Source of the DNA: Lysinibacillus irui | GTDB lineage: Bacteria > Bacillota > Bacilli > Bacillales_A > Planococcaceae | NCBI RefSeq assembly: GCF_028877475.1 | Contig: NZ_CP113527.1 | Coordinates: 2,659,501-2,723,500 of the forward strand | DNA: 64,000 bases | Direction: 5' to 3' | Part shown: positions 54,012-63,990 of the stretch, in pieces | Layout of the letters: every line of letters starts with the position of its first letter | How positions within the stretch are numbered: the first letter of the stretch is position 1 | Translations under genes and position numbers: made by a program | Notes under the pieces: generated by a model | Told to the model about the DNA's origin: nothing | Database searches by the model: none | What the model saw: only the letters and a program-made list of their open reading frames with translations

Positions 54012-54965
54012 TTAGACATTTAAAATAGCCTCTTTTTCTTCTATTATCGTTTGTAGATAGCTCACTGCTTTGTTATGTTTATCCCGTAAGCGCCAAATTG
54101 TATTATGTACATCATCTTGCACACGTGATACCTGTTCCCTTGCAGTTGAAATTTTAGAATGGACAGACCAGGCTGAAAAAATATCATCAAAGAAGTAGTC
54201 AGCAAATTTAACGAAACCATCTGTCTCCACATGGAGTGATTTTGTTGACATCTCATGAACATCCAATAATTCATTATGAAAACGTTGCAAGGCAATTTGA
54301 GCACTGTGTAAGTAGTTCTCCGATTGATCGAGTGCATCGTGCTTTAAGTGAGTGGCAATAAGTCCACCGCCAAAAAAAGTATCCCAAGTGGAGTATCCGC
54401 TGGCAGAATGTAATGAAGCTGCCGCTTGCCCTAGCTTTGTTAAGGCTACTTCTCCTGCTTCCTCAGCTTCTTGGATTTCTGTTATCAGTTGTTTGGTTAA
54501 CATTTCTTCATTTGCTAAATGCTCTAGTCTAGCTGCTTGTGCTGGATCATGAAGCTGTAAGTACTTGTTCTTTTTTGAAAGTACCTGTTTCAGTGCTTGT
54601 TGTAAGGCCACTTCATCTATTTGCGTTAGTTTATGCTTTACTTGAATGTTATCTTCAGTTAAGTCAACTTGCATTTTTTTTGCTTCATTCATCTTTAATT
54701 CAAGTACCGCTGCTTTATCAATTTTTTCTGCACGAAGCTCATCTTGTTGTCCAGTCCACGTACGAATCATATTCATAAACGAGAAACTATCTAATTTATC
54801 CAGTTTGGATCGAATTTGATTGAGTGCTGCTGTATGTTGGTCTATTTCCTGTTGTGTAAGTTCAATTTGGCTATTCAGTAACTGACTTTGCTCCTTTAAT
54901 CTGGATGCTTTTCTTAGTTGTGCATGAATCTTTTCTTGCTCTGTTTGTAATTGCTGCCATTCCAT
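54012..54965 (-). CDS. Long coiled-coil protein, function unknown
   Basis: A 317-residue protein, soluble, with heptad-rich helices for residues about 1-60 and 85-165, rich in E, K, Q and L. A middle stretch SGYSTWDTFFGGGLIATHLKHDALD interrupts it, followed by another helical region (VSRVQDDVHNTIWRLRDKHNKAVSYLQTIIEEKEAIL). There is no signal or membrane segment. It stands alone between terminators. I recall no named family with confidence, so no function is given. Confidence 0.75.
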   Translation of the reverse strand: MEWQQLQTEQEKIHAQLRKASRLKEQSQLLNSQIELTQQEIDQHTAALNQIRSKLDKLDSFSFMNMIRTWTGQQDELRAEKIDKAAVLELKMNEAKKMQVDLTEDNIQVKHKLTQIDEVALQQALKQVLSKKNKYLQLHDPAQAARLEHLANEEMLTKQLITEIQEAEEAGEVALTKLGQAAASLHSASGYSTWDTFFGGGLIATHLKHDALDQSENYLHSAQIALQRFHNELLDVHEMSTKSLHVETDGFVKFADYFFDDIFSAWSVHSKISTAREQVSRVQDDVHNTIWRLRDKHNKAVSYLQTIIEEKEAILNV

Positions 54966-55024
54966 TCATCTCAACTCCTCTTATCTATCAGTACGGATGA
55001 CAAGGAAAAATGTTTCATTTAAAA

Positions 55025-55060
55025 AAAGAAAAACCTAGTAACTATCACGCTACTAGGCTT
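55025..55060 (-). terminator. Terminator of the mce-carboxylase operon
   Basis: CCTAGTA and TACTAGG pair over 7 bp around ten bases; on the minus strand it runs into TTTTTCTTTTTTT. Confidence 0.85.
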
Positions 55061-55066
55061 GTTTTT

Positions 55067-56623
55067 TTATAGTGGAATGTTACCGTGTTTTTTCTCTGGA
55101 CGAGTTTCGTGTTTGTTTGCTAGCATATCTAGTCCTTGAATTAGCTTAATACGAGTATCTCGAGGATCGATAACATCGTCTACCATTCCACGTGAAGCTG
55201 CAACATAAGGGTTTGCAAATTTTTCTTTATATTCTTCAATTTTGGCAGCACGTGTCGCTTCTGGGTCATCCGATTTCGCTATTTCACGTGCAAAAATAAT
55301 GTTCGCGGCACCTGCTGCACCCATAACAGCAATTTCAGCATTTGGCCAAGCAAATACCAGGTCTGCACCAATAGATTTAGAGTTTAAGGCAACGTAAGCG
55401 CCTCCATAAGCTTTACGTAAAATAACTGTAATTTTTGGTACTGTCGCTTCTGAATAAGCATAAAGGATTTTCGCACCATGACGAATAATACCGCCATGCT
55501 CTTGTTTAACACCTGGGAAGAAGCCAGATACGTCTTCAAATGTGATGATTGGAATATTGTAAGCATCACACGTGCGAATGAAACGAGCCGCTTTATCAGA
55601 AGAATCAATATCTAATCCACCTGCAAGTACTTTTGGTTGGTTACAAACAAGTCCAACTGATTCACCAGCAATACGTGCAAAACCAACAACTACGTTTTTT
55701 GCAAACTCTGCGTGAACCTCCATGAACGAATCTTCATCCACTACTTGTTCTACAACTCTTCGTACATCATATGGTCGCGTTGTTTCAATTGGCACTGTAT
55801 CCACGATTTCTGGACGGTAGTCATCCCCTTCAGGACGTGCTTGACGAGGTGCCTTTTCTTTATTATTTTGTGGTAAATAGCTTAATAGTTTCTTAATTTG
55901 ATCAATTGCTTCTTCTTCAGATGGTGCGCGGAAATGAGCGTTTCCACTTACTGCATTATTGACTTTTGAACCACCTAAATCTTCAGCGGAGATTTTCTCA
56001 CCCGTTACGGTTTCGATTACTTTAGGTCCTGTAATGAACATTTGAGATGTTTTATCAACCATTAGGATAAAGTCAGTAATAGCCGGAGAATATACCGCTC
56101 CACCAGCACATGGTCCCATAATAACAGAGATTTGCGGAATCACCCCTGAATAAATCGCATTACGGTAGAAAATGTGACCATAACCATCAAGAGAAAGAAC
56201 ACCCTCTTGGATACGTGCGCCACCTGAATCATTGATGCCGATAAATGGTGTACCATTTTTCGCAGCTAGGTCCATTACCGTCGCCATTTTTTTCGCATGC
56301 ATTTCACCAAGAGCTCCACCAAACACTGTGAAATCTTGAGAGAATAAGTATACAGGACGGCCATTGATTTTTCCGAAACCGGTTACAACACCATCACCAG
56401 GACCTTCCATTTTGTCCATCCCGAAATCTACTGTACGATGCGTAATAAATGGATTGATTTCAAAAAATGTGCCATCATCTAGCAATAATTCAATACGTTC
56501 ACGAGCTGTTAATTTTCCTTTTTCGTGCTGTTTGTCGATGCGCTCATAGCCACCACCAAGTTCAATTACCGTCTTACGATCATATAAATCATTGATTTTG
56601 TCGAACATATCCATATTGATCAC
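55067..56623 (-). CDS. yqjD: Acyl-CoA carboxylase beta subunit (propionyl-CoA carboxylase type, YqjD)
   Basis: A 518-residue carboxyltransferase, normal length for the propionyl-CoA carboxylase beta or methylmalonyl-CoA decarboxylase alpha family. It has GGGYERIDKQHEKGKLTARERI at the N-terminus, FIGINDSGGARIQEGV (acyl-CoA site), MGPCAGGAVYSPAI and FEDVSGFFPGVKQEHGGIIRHGAK (biotin-side site). The start is a GTG at 56623 in an overlap with mce; an ATG at 56614 is possible. It is coupled to the epimerase gene, pointing to propionyl-CoA carboxylase action. No alpha subunit with biotin carboxylase is in the window. Confidence 0.93.
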   Translation of the reverse strand: MINMDMFDKINDLYDRKTVIELGGGYERIDKQHEKGKLTARERIELLLDDGTFFEINPFITHRTVDFGMDKMEGPGDGVVTGFGKINGRPVYLFSQDFTVFGGALGEMHAKKMATVMDLAAKNGTPFIGINDSGGARIQEGVLSLDGYGHIFYRNAIYSGVIPQISVIMGPCAGGAVYSPAITDFILMVDKTSQMFITGPKVIETVTGEKISAEDLGGSKVNNAVSGNAHFRAPSEEEAIDQIKKLLSYLPQNNKEKAPRQARPEGDDYRPEIVDTVPIETTRPYDVRRVVEQVVDEDSFMEVHAEFAKNVVVGFARIAGESVGLVCNQPKVLAGGLDIDSSDKAARFIRTCDAYNIPIITFEDVSGFFPGVKQEHGGIIRHGAKILYAYSEATVPKITVILRKAYGGAYVALNSKSIGADLVFAWPNAEIAVMGAAGAANIIFAREIAKSDDPEATRAAKIEEYKEKFANPYVAASRGMVDDVIDPRDTRIKLIQGLDMLANKHETRPEKKHGNIPL

Positions 56624-57033
56624 TTATCCCCTTTTCCACTTTTATCACATAATTCATATAACACACCGAATGAAGATTTCGGATGCATGAACGCAACCTC
56701 TGCACCACCAGCACCTGGCCCTGGCTCGTCGGATAATAGACGTACACCTTTCTCCCGAAGCTCTGCCATACGCTCACGAATTCCTGTCACTCCGAAGGCC
56801 ACATGATGAATGCCTTCTCCACGTTTCTCAATAAATCCATGAATGGCGCTCTTTTCACTCATTGGTTCTAATAGCTCTATTTTTACGTTGCCTGCGTCGA
56901 TAAATGCCACACGAACCTGTTGAGATTCTACTTCTTCTACTTTCAACAACTTTAAACCTAAAGTTTCTGTATAATATGTAATGCGTTCATCAAGATCGCG
57001 CACCGCAATCCCAATATGGTCTACTTTCTCCAT
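56620..57033 (-). CDS. mce: Methylmalonyl-CoA epimerase
   Basis: A 137-residue metalloenzyme of the vicinal-oxygen-chelate fold that converts (S)- to (R)-methylmalonyl-CoA. It begins KVDHIGIAVRDLDERITYYTETLGLKL, with the first metal histidine in DHIGIA, then FIDAGNVKIELLEP, GIHHVAFGVTGI with the second histidine, and late metal glutamate in FGVLYELCDK. It matches the B. subtilis yqjC type and overlaps the carboxylase gene by 4 bases. Confidence 0.94.
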   Translation of the reverse strand: MEKVDHIGIAVRDLDERITYYTETLGLKLLKVEEVESQQVRVAFIDAGNVKIELLEPMSEKSAIHGFIEKRGEGIHHVAFGVTGIRERMAELREKGVRLLSDEPGPGAGGAEVAFMHPKSSFGVLYELCDKSGKGDK

Positions 57034-57158
57034 GGTGACATCTCCTTCTGTTATGGTACATACTCTATTTTACAGACTTTTTTGTCAAAACTCTACTACT
57101 TGAGAAATTTTTCAGATTTGCTAAACTATTTATAAGAAAAGAAGGAGCGAACGAGCAT

Positions 57159-57254
57159 ATGAGTAATAAAAAGTTTCAAAAAATTGTTGTTTATAGCATG
57201 ATAGCGATTATGCTAATCTCATCTCTAGCATTCGGATTATCTATGCTAGTTTAA
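57159..57254 (+). CDS. prli42: Prli42-like miniprotein (31 residues)
   Basis: The open frame encodes 31 residues, starting MSNKKFQKIVVYSMIAIMLI and ending FGLSMLV. A basic N-terminal patch is followed by one membrane helix. GAAGGAGCG lies before the ATG and a terminator follows. Size, charge pattern and place beside yqjA-type and yqjC-type genes match Prli42, the membrane peptide tied to the stressosome in Listeria and present in Bacillales. It is plus strand, opposite to its neighbours. The name rests on memory of the family, not on a search. Confidence 0.75.
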   Translation: MSNKKFQKIVVYSMIAIMLISSLAFGLSMLV

Positions 57255-57265
57255 GGCAAGGCACA

Positions 57266-57296
57266 AGCGTCCACACTACTGTGGGCGCTCTTTTTT
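57266..57296 (+). terminator. Terminator of the Prli42-like gene
   Basis: AGCGTCCACA and TGTGGGCGCT form a 10-bp stem with one G-U around CTAC, followed by CTTTTTT. The last codons of the convergent yqjA-like gene lie inside it. Confidence 0.9.
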
Positions 57297-58286
57297 GACC
57301 TTTAAACCCTTAAATGATTGCTTTATTTCTAAATACCTGTCCATTTCCTCTATAAACTGATAGAGGGCTGCCTGGGCGATAAATTGCTCATGATTTTGTG
57401 GTAAAGGTAACTGTGAAAAATCATGTTTAACCTGCTCTAACTTTTCTCGATAATGTCGCGCTGTATTTCCAGAGTGAACATGCTCACCAAGGTCTTGTAA
57501 AAAATCTGCCACAATTTCAGCCTCTTGTACTATAACAGGTAATGTTGTAATTTTTGGAAGTACTCTTTCAATAATTTCTAACTGCCGCTCACGCATATCA
57601 AAATACTTGTAGTAATCATTTTTTCGTCTCATAAAATGATTTTCAACATCTTTAAATGCTAAAGACTTGGCATCATCTAATGTTTTTATCGCTTCTATGA
57701 TTTCATGCCCATCCCACAGCATATCTCCTTGTCGTAAATAGCTTGCAATTTCTATAAAAATCTTACTATAAAGCTCCTCAATTTTAACTCTATAGTAATT
57801 TAATTCCTTTTGAATGTCTGGCATATACATATTAATGGCAATTCCCGTTCCATAACCGATAGCCATTAATGCTAATTCATTATAAACAAGTGCCAGCGAA
57901 AAACCTTCAGCAGCGTATATATGCATAATAATGACGACACTGGAAATAAATCCGTCTGCAACTTTTAACGACACGATGGTTGGTATAAACAGTATTAACA
58001 TACCCGCTAATGTAAGTGGATGATAAGCAAAAAGCTCAAAGCTCACAAAAGCAAAAATCATCGCAATAATACTTGAGACCAATCGTGTATATGCTGCATA
58101 AATGGATTTCTTTTTCGTAGGCTGCACACATAATATGGTTAGAATACCAGCAGATGCATACGAGGCTAAATCAAAATATTGAGCAATGGCAATTGCAATT
58201 GCTGCACCGATTGCTGTTTTTAACGTTCGATAGCCGATTGAAAACTTCTTCAGGCCGACTGCCTCCCATCCTTTAGTACTCTTCAC
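57276..58286 (-). CDS. yqjA: YqjA-like aromatic-acid exporter family protein
   Basis: A protein of about 325-336 residues. The N-terminal half has five or six short hydrophobic segments (TLKTAIGAAIAIAIAQYFDL, ASAGILTILCVQPTKKKS, GYGTGIAINMYMP), the membrane domain of the FUSC-like exporters. The C-terminal half is a soluble helical domain of the DUF939 C-terminal kind. The GTG at 58286 has no ribosome binding site, while GGGAGG stands nine bases before a CTG at 58253, so a CTG start is possible. The last codons overlap the Prli42 terminator. Confidence 0.85.
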   Translation of the reverse strand: MKSTKGWEAVGLKKFSIGYRTLKTAIGAAIAIAIAQYFDLASYASAGILTILCVQPTKKKSIYAAYTRLVSSIIAMIFAFVSFELFAYHPLTLAGMLILFIPTIVSLKVADGFISSVVIIMHIYAAEGFSLALVYNELALMAIGYGTGIAINMYMPDIQKELNYYRVKIEELYSKIFIEIASYLRQGDMLWDGHEIIEAIKTLDDAKSLAFKDVENHFMRRKNDYYKYFDMRERQLEIIERVLPKITTLPVIVQEAEIVADFLQDLGEHVHSGNTARHYREKLEQVKHDFSQLPLPQNHEQFIAQAALYQFIEEMDRYLEIKQSFKGLKVKKERPQ

Positions 58287-58356
58287 TCATATAGCTAATC
58301 ATTTAGCCAATATTACAAAAATTTTAATAATAACGGAACTCACTATATATGGAGAT

Positions 58357-58404
58357 AAGTAGGTAGCCTACATAGATAAAGTTATCTATGTGGCTATTCT
58401 ACTT
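58357..58404. repeat. Long inverted repeat between yqjA-like and brxB genes
   Basis: Two 23-base arms at 58357-58379 and 58382-58404 match at their outer six and inner ten bases, with an internal one-base slip around TAGCC. It would form a hairpin of more than 20 bp. No T run follows on the minus strand. It lies 34 bases after the brxB stop, so it may end that transcript or protect its 3' end. Confidence 0.65.
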
Positions 58405-58437
58405 ACATTTAATGATTTTTCTTATACAAGAATAGAA

Positions 58438-58878
58438 TTACAGTTCGTCACAGTATTCTTCAAAGTTAGCTTGTAAATTTGTTACAACTGACATTGGGTC
58501 ATGCCCTTCGATTTCATAGCGACCAACTTCGGCTACTACTTGTCCATCCTTTAAAAGCACGAATGATGGTGAAGAAGGTAAGTGATCTTCCCCGAAATGA
58601 TAACGTGCTGCTGCAGTAGCTTCTTTATCTTGCCCTGCAAATACTGTTACTAAATGATCTGGGCGTTTATCGTAATGTACGCATTGTGCAGCTGCTGGAC
58701 GAGCAATACCACCCGCACAACCACATACTGAGTTAACCATAACTAATGTAGTACCTGGGCGAGCAAACGCCTCTTCAACAGCTTCTGGTGTTTTAAGTTG
58801 TTCGTAACCAGCTGCCTCAATTTCAGCACGTGCTGTTTTTAAAATTTCCTGCATAAATAAATCGTAATCCATATTCAT
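58438..58878 (-). CDS. brxB: Bacilliredoxin BrxB (YqiW type)
   Basis: A 146-residue thioredoxin-fold protein with the CGC motif in VNSVCGCAGGIARPA near residues 52-60, and QCVHYDKRPDHLVTVFAGQDKEATAAARYHFG. Bacilliredoxins remove bacillithiol from mixed disulfides in proteins. The paired BrxA (YphP) is very similar, so the B/A choice is not certain; placement beside the mutase block favours YqiW. The start at 58878 follows AAGGAGC. Confidence 0.88.
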   Translation of the reverse strand: MNMDYDLFMQEILKTARAEIEAAGYEQLKTPEAVEEAFARPGTTLVMVNSVCGCAGGIARPAAAQCVHYDKRPDHLVTVFAGQDKEATAAARYHFGEDHLPSSPSFVLLKDGQVVAEVGRYEIEGHDPMSVVTNLQANFEEYCDEL

Positions 58879-59039
58879 ATAGCGATAGCTCCTTTCAAGT
58901 CGGCGTCATTTTAGCTTTATTTTATATAGTTGGTATTTGACGCTCATACATCTCTTATCATAGCAGTTTGCAAAGAATTTGTGCACCTTCTTGCTCAACA
59001 CAAATCACTTGATTTTACTAAGATTTCAATATGACTAGT

Positions 59040-60137
59040 TTACTTGTCTTCCTGCTCTTCGCTAAATAAACGATCAACACCCTGTGTGACTGTCAATTGT
59101 CCGCTTAAAATTTGGCGTTCAAGCAGCTGTACATGGGCTTTTCGCTGTGGATTCCCATAAAATAAATCAATTAGATGATCAGTAATCATAGTTTGGAACC
59201 ACTCTTTTGTTTGATTTTGACGTCGAGTAGCCCAATATTGATTGTCTTCCACAATTTGTTTGAATTGTTCAATTGTCGCCCAAACCTTATCAAGTCCCCG
59301 TTTTTCTAGTGAACTCACTGGCATCGATGTTGACATCCAACCAGGTGTGGCAGGCTGTAAAAAATGTAAAATTTGCTTATACTCTGCAACTGTTTTTTTG
59401 GCTAAACGAACATTATCACCATCCGCTTTATGCACGATAATGGCATCCGCTAATTCCATGATTCCTTTTTTCATGCCTTGCAGCTCATCGCCAGCCCCTG
59501 TTAAAACGAGTAATAGGAAGAAATCAACCATCCCACGGACATAGGTTTCACTTTGCCCAACACCAACGGTCTCAATTAAGATCACATCATAGCCAGCCGC
59601 TTCACAAACTAACATTGTTTCACGTGTCTTTTTATGAACACCCCCTAGGGTACCTGCTGATGGGGATGGACGGACAAATGCAGTAGGCTTCTTGACGAGC
59701 TCCTCCATGCGCGTTTTATCCCCAAGAATACTTCCTCCGGATAATGAAGAGCTTGGATCAATCGCAAGGACAGCAACTCGTTTCCCCATTTCACAAAGCA
59801 TTGTTCCGAAAGCTTCAATGAAGGAACTCTTCCCTGCTCCTGGAACACCTGTAATGCCTATTCGAATACTATTCCCTGTATGCGGGAGCAGCTCCTGTAA
59901 TAGCTCTTGTGCTTGCACTTTATGGGTTGCATTAGAGCTTTCTATGAGGGTAATGGCTTTTGACAAATGGGTGCGAGAGCCCGCACGTACCTGTTGTGCA
60001 AGCTCTCGTATATTCAAATTGTCGGCCTTTTTCTTTCGGAATTTTTTCGGTGTACCATATTGCATACCGTCGTGAGTTGCCTCGACTCCGTCCATGACAA
60101 ATAGCGCACTGTCTTCCATTTCTTTATTTTTGTCCAT
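59040..60137 (-). CDS. meaB: Methylmalonyl-CoA mutase-associated GTPase (MeaB type)
   Basis: A 365-residue G3E-like P-loop GTPase that guards adenosylcobalamin loading of methylmalonyl-CoA mutase. Walker A is GVPGAGKS at residues 97-104; AIDPSSSLSGGSILGDKTRM, ETVGVGQSE (switch region) and VHKADGDN (base recognition) follow. The first 40 residues are an N-terminal extension. The start overlaps the stop of mutB by one base. It was formerly called ArgK. Confidence 0.95.
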   Translation of the reverse strand: MDKNKEMEDSALFVMDGVEATHDGMQYGTPKKFRKKKADNLNIRELAQQVRAGSRTHLSKAITLIESSNATHKVQAQELLQELLPHTGNSIRIGITGVPGAGKSSFIEAFGTMLCEMGKRVAVLAIDPSSSLSGGSILGDKTRMEELVKKPTAFVRPSPSAGTLGGVHKKTRETMLVCEAAGYDVILIETVGVGQSETYVRGMVDFFLLLVLTGAGDELQGMKKGIMELADAIIVHKADGDNVRLAKKTVAEYKQILHFLQPATPGWMSTSMPVSSLEKRGLDKVWATIEQFKQIVEDNQYWATRRQNQTKEWFQTMITDHLIDLFYGNPQRKAHVQLLERQILSGQLTVTQGVDRLFSEEQEDK

Positions 60138-62290
60138 TATTCAGACACTTCCTCATAGCCTAAACGTTTGTAGATTTCTTCTATAATTTTTTGTGCGGAT
60201 ACAGGAATTACTGTACCTGGTCCAAAAATAGCTACTGCGCCGGCATTATAAAGGAATTCATAATCTTGCGCTGGAATAACACCGCCAACGATAATGATAA
60301 TATCTCCGCGTCCTAATTTTTCAAGCTCTGCAACCAATTCAGGGACCAATGTTTTATGACCTGCTGCTAGAGATGATACCCCAATGACATGAACATCATT
60401 TTCAACAGCCATTTGAGCTGCCTCGGCTGGTGTCATAAATAATGGTGAAATATCCACATCAAAGCCTAAATCAGCATAGCCTGTTGCAACAACTTTAGCA
60501 CCACGGTCATGTCCATCTTGTCCCATTTTGGCTACTAAAATACGTGGACGACGACCTTCATTTTCAAGGAATTCTTCTGTCATTTGTTTTACTTCTGCAA
60601 TTTGCTCCTCATCAGAGAAGTTTGCAGAGTAAACACCAGAAATAGAGCGAATTACGGCCTTATGACGTCCAGAAACCGCTTCGATGGCATCAGAAATTTC
60701 ACCTAAAGAGGCACGTGCACGCGCTGCATCCACTGCTACAGCAAGTAAGTTTTCTTCCCCATCTTGAGCAGCTTTCGTTAAACGAGCTAAATGTTTTTGC
60801 ACTTCCGCTTCATCTCGAGCTGCCTTCATTGCTTCTAAACGTTCAATTTGCTTTTGGCGTACAATTGTATTATCGATATCGAGAATATCAATTGGCTCTT
60901 CTTTTGCTAAACGATATTTATTTACCCCGACAATGGTTTCCGTTTTAGAGTCGATTTTCGCCTGACGTTTAGCCGCGGCTTCCTCGACTTTCATTTTTGG
61001 AAGTCCAGTTTCTATTGCTTTGGCCATTCCGCCAAGGGCTTCAATTTCTTCGATTAGTGCCCAAGCGGATTTTGTGATTTCGTCTGTTAATTTCTCGACG
61101 TAGTATGAACCACCCCACGGATCAATCACTTTCGTCATCGCTGTTTCTTCTTGTAAAAATAGCTGAGTATTACGAGCGATACGGGCAGAGAAATCGGTTG
61201 GAAGAGCAATTGCTTCATCTAGTGCGTTCGTATGAAGAGATTGTGTATGCCCCATCGCAGAAGCATTCGCTTCGATTAGCGTACGTGCAACATTATTAAA
61301 TGGATCTTGCTCGGTTAAAGACCAACCAGATGTTTGTGAATGTGTTCGCAATGCTAATGTTTTTGGATTTTTTGGATTAAACGTTGACATCATCTGTGCC
61401 CAAATACGACGTGCTGCGCGCATTTTAGCAACTTCCATGTAATAGTTCATGCCAATTGCCCAGAAGAACGATAGTCGAGGTGCAAATGCATCAATATCAA
61501 TCCCTGCTTTTAACCCTGTACGTACATATTCCAAGCCATCTGCTAATGTATATGCAAGCTCAATGTCATTCGTTGCGCCTGCTTCTTGAATATGGTAACC
61601 AGAAATCGAAATAGAGTTAAATTTAGGCATATACTTTGCTGTATATTCAAAAATATCTGCAATAATTTTCATCGACATAGCTGGTGGGTAAATATATGTA
61701 TTACGCACCATGTATTCTTTTAAAATATCGTTTTGAATCGTACCTGCTAATTTCTCTGGAGTTACCCCTTGCTCTTCCGCTGCTACAATATAGAATGCAA
61801 GAACTGGTAATACTGCTCCATTCATTGTCATAGAAACGGACATTTGGTCTAACGGTATTTGATCGAAAAGGATTTTCATATCCTCAACAGAATCGATAGC
61901 TACACCAGCTTTCCCTACATCCCCCGTTACACGTGGATGATCTGAGTCATAGCCTCGGTGTGTTGCTAAGTCGAATGCTACAGAAAGCCCTTTTTGCCCC
62001 ATTGCCAAGTTTCGTTTGTAAAAGGCATTAGATTCTTCAGCAGTTGAAAAACCTGCATATTGTCGAACTGTCCACGGACGAGCTACATACATGGTAGGGT
62101 ATGGACCACGTGTATTAGGTGCAATACCAGCTACGTCGTTTAAATGTTTAGCTTCCTTAATATCTTCTTTTGTATAGATATCTTTAATTTCAATTCCTTC
62201 ATTCGTCATAAATTTGTCTTCAGACGCTTGAGGTGCTTCAGTTGTTAAAACTTTTTCTATTTCTACTGCATTAAAATTTGGCTTGCTCAT
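60137..62290 (-). CDS. mutB: Methylmalonyl-CoA mutase, large (catalytic) subunit
   Basis: A 717-residue adenosylcobalamin-dependent enzyme that interconverts (R)-methylmalonyl-CoA and succinyl-CoA. The N-terminal barrel has [49 protein letters not shown] and [20 protein letters not shown]. The C-terminal B12 domain has the cobalt-ligand motif DGHDRG with His594, and [17 protein letters not shown] and [12 protein letters not shown]. Length is normal. It overlaps mutA by 4 bases and meaB by one. Confidence 0.97.
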   Translation of the reverse strand: MSKPNFNAVEIEKVLTTEAPQASEDKFMTNEGIEIKDIYTKEDIKEAKHLNDVAGIAPNTRGPYPTMYVARPWTVRQYAGFSTAEESNAFYKRNLAMGQKGLSVAFDLATHRGYDSDHPRVTGDVGKAGVAIDSVEDMKILFDQIPLDQMSVSMTMNGAVLPVLAFYIVAAEEQGVTPEKLAGTIQNDILKEYMVRNTYIYPPAMSMKIIADIFEYTAKYMPKFNSISISGYHIQEAGATNDIELAYTLADGLEYVRTGLKAGIDIDAFAPRLSFFWAIGMNYYMEVAKMRAARRIWAQMMSTFNPKNPKTLALRTHSQTSGWSLTEQDPFNNVARTLIEANASAMGHTQSLHTNALDEAIALPTDFSARIARNTQLFLQEETAMTKVIDPWGGSYYVEKLTDEITKSAWALIEEIEALGGMAKAIETGLPKMKVEEAAAKRQAKIDSKTETIVGVNKYRLAKEEPIDILDIDNTIVRQKQIERLEAMKAARDEAEVQKHLARLTKAAQDGEENLLAVAVDAARARASLGEISDAIEAVSGRHKAVIRSISGVYSANFSDEEQIAEVKQMTEEFLENEGRRPRILVAKMGQDGHDRGAKVVATGYADLGFDVDISPLFMTPAEAAQMAVENDVHVIGVSSLAAGHKTLVPELVAELEKLGRGDIIIIVGGVIPAQDYEFLYNAGAVAIFGPGTVIPVSAQKIIEEIYKRLGYEEVSE

Positions 62291-63990
62291 CGTTGGACCT
62301 CCTTCATGCTCGCGAACACAGACTGTAATTTTTCAATGATATTCTGTCCTGCGAAAATAAAGCCGTTTAAGCCATTTGCTAACCATGCTTCTTCTTCGTC
62401 TTTAAATTTACCAGCAACATCTACTATCACATCTGCTGGTTTATTAGCTAAAATGGCTGGTACAAGCTCTTTTGTATCTTCATCATTACCTGCAATCACC
62501 ACATATCTAGCCTCTGTTGCCTTTAGCCATGCTACTGCCTCTTCAACAGTTGTTACTGGCTCGCTTTTTTCGGGAACTAGGCCAACCGTATTTAAGAAAC
62601 CAGCTACAAAATCGGCACGTGGCTTAGCGCTTTTTAATGTACCTATTGCTAGAATGCCTGTTTGGACATGGGCTGCTGTCATTTTTCCACGCAGATTTTC
62701 AAATGGAATGGCGATACGCTTAATGTCAGCAAATAATGGATTTGTTTCCTGTTCAAGGGCATCGGCTGGATTAGCATAAATGTTTGTTCCAATTAATGAT
62801 TGCTTGCGTGTTTCTGCAGCATTTATACGAGTTCGATAGGATTTTTCTATTTCCTCTGCCAGCTTACCAGATGCTGTGTATTCATCAATTCCACCGGCTG
62901 CCTCAATTTCTAAAAATAATGCCCATGCTTCTTTCACAAAGTCCGCTGTTAACGACTCAATGAAATAAGAACCGCCTGCAGGATCAGTTACTTTCAGGAC
63001 ATTTGTTTCTTCTTTTAAAATTAATGATACATTACGGGCAATACGAATAGATTGCTCCGTAGGCTTCGTTAATACATCATGTGGATGAACAGTAAAGAGG
63101 TCGGCACCACCGATTAATCCCGAAAGCGCTTCATTTGAAGAACGCAATAAATTGACATAAACATCTAATTTAGAAAAGCTTCTTAACGATGTCTCGGCAA
63201 CTGTTGGGATTTTTACATTGTTTGACACACCATAAGCAGATGAGAACGCTTTCCAAAGTACTTTAAAAGCACGAAGTTTTGCAATCTCCGTAAAGAATTG
63301 TGTATCAATAGCAAACGAGACAAAAAACTTCTTCGAAAAGGCTTCAAAGCTATCTTCCTGCTCGGCAAATTTTGCTGCTAATGCAAGTGCATAGGCTAAT
63401 TCTTGTACTGCATTGGCACCTTCATTATGATAAACAGTTGTATCTGCACTGACTGAGCGCACGCTCGGAAAAGCACCTAAAGAAATAGGATCTTTCGAAA
63501 CAATGAATCCTTTAACTGCCTCTCGTTGATCCTCTACTATATGATCGAATACTGCTAATAATGGGTCTTTTGAATTTTGAATAGTAATTTTAAATGAATA
63601 TTCAGAGAAATATGATGCTAATTTGACCAATACTTCTTCTGTCCAAACAAAATTCACACGGCTATCAATCGTAATAATTTCATTGCCTCGTGCTAAACTA
63701 TCTTCAAGTTGAGCAAAAAAAGCTTCACTTGTATCAGCATGAATTTGCTGTGCCACCTGAAAAACTTGATTATTTTGTTGTGAACGGATTGTGGCAACTT
63801 GTAAATCAAGCTCTTCGCCAAGCTTTGCTACTAAGCTTTCTTGTGTGTAAAGTGGCTGTAGTGTAACACCTTCATTTGTTTTCGTAAATAGTGACTCAAA
63901 TGGTTTCCCTTTTAAAGCTTTGATTGCTGCATCTTGCCAGTCTGAATAGGCTGGTATTTCAAATTCAATATTTTTCATGTTGTTTGACAT
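62287..63990 (-). CDS. mutA: Methylmalonyl-CoA mutase, small (non-catalytic) subunit
   Basis: A 567-residue partner of MutB with the same two-domain layout but degenerate. The barrel region keeps [19 protein letters not shown] and [21 protein letters not shown]; the C-terminal B12-like domain lacks the D-x-H-x-x-G motif, as is known for the small subunit of heterodimeric mutases. The ATG at 63990 is near the window end, so its ribosome binding site and promoter are not fully visible; an ATG at 63978 is possible. Confidence 0.95.
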   Translation of the reverse strand: MSNNMKNIEFEIPAYSDWQDAAIKALKGKPFESLFTKTNEGVTLQPLYTQESLVAKLGEELDLQVATIRSQQNNQVFQVAQQIHADTSEAFFAQLEDSLARGNEIITIDSRVNFVWTEEVLVKLASYFSEYSFKITIQNSKDPLLAVFDHIVEDQREAVKGFIVSKDPISLGAFPSVRSVSADTTVYHNEGANAVQELAYALALAAKFAEQEDSFEAFSKKFFVSFAIDTQFFTEIAKLRAFKVLWKAFSSAYGVSNNVKIPTVAETSLRSFSKLDVYVNLLRSSNEALSGLIGGADLFTVHPHDVLTKPTEQSIRIARNVSLILKEETNVLKVTDPAGGSYFIESLTADFVKEAWALFLEIEAAGGIDEYTASGKLAEEIEKSYRTRINAAETRKQSLIGTNIYANPADALEQETNPLFADIKRIAIPFENLRGKMTAAHVQTGILAIGTLKSAKPRADFVAGFLNTVGLVPEKSEPVTTVEEAVAWLKATEARYVVIAGNDEDTKELVPAILANKPADVIVDVAGKFKDEEEAWLANGLNGFIFAGQNIIEKLQSVFASMKEVQR

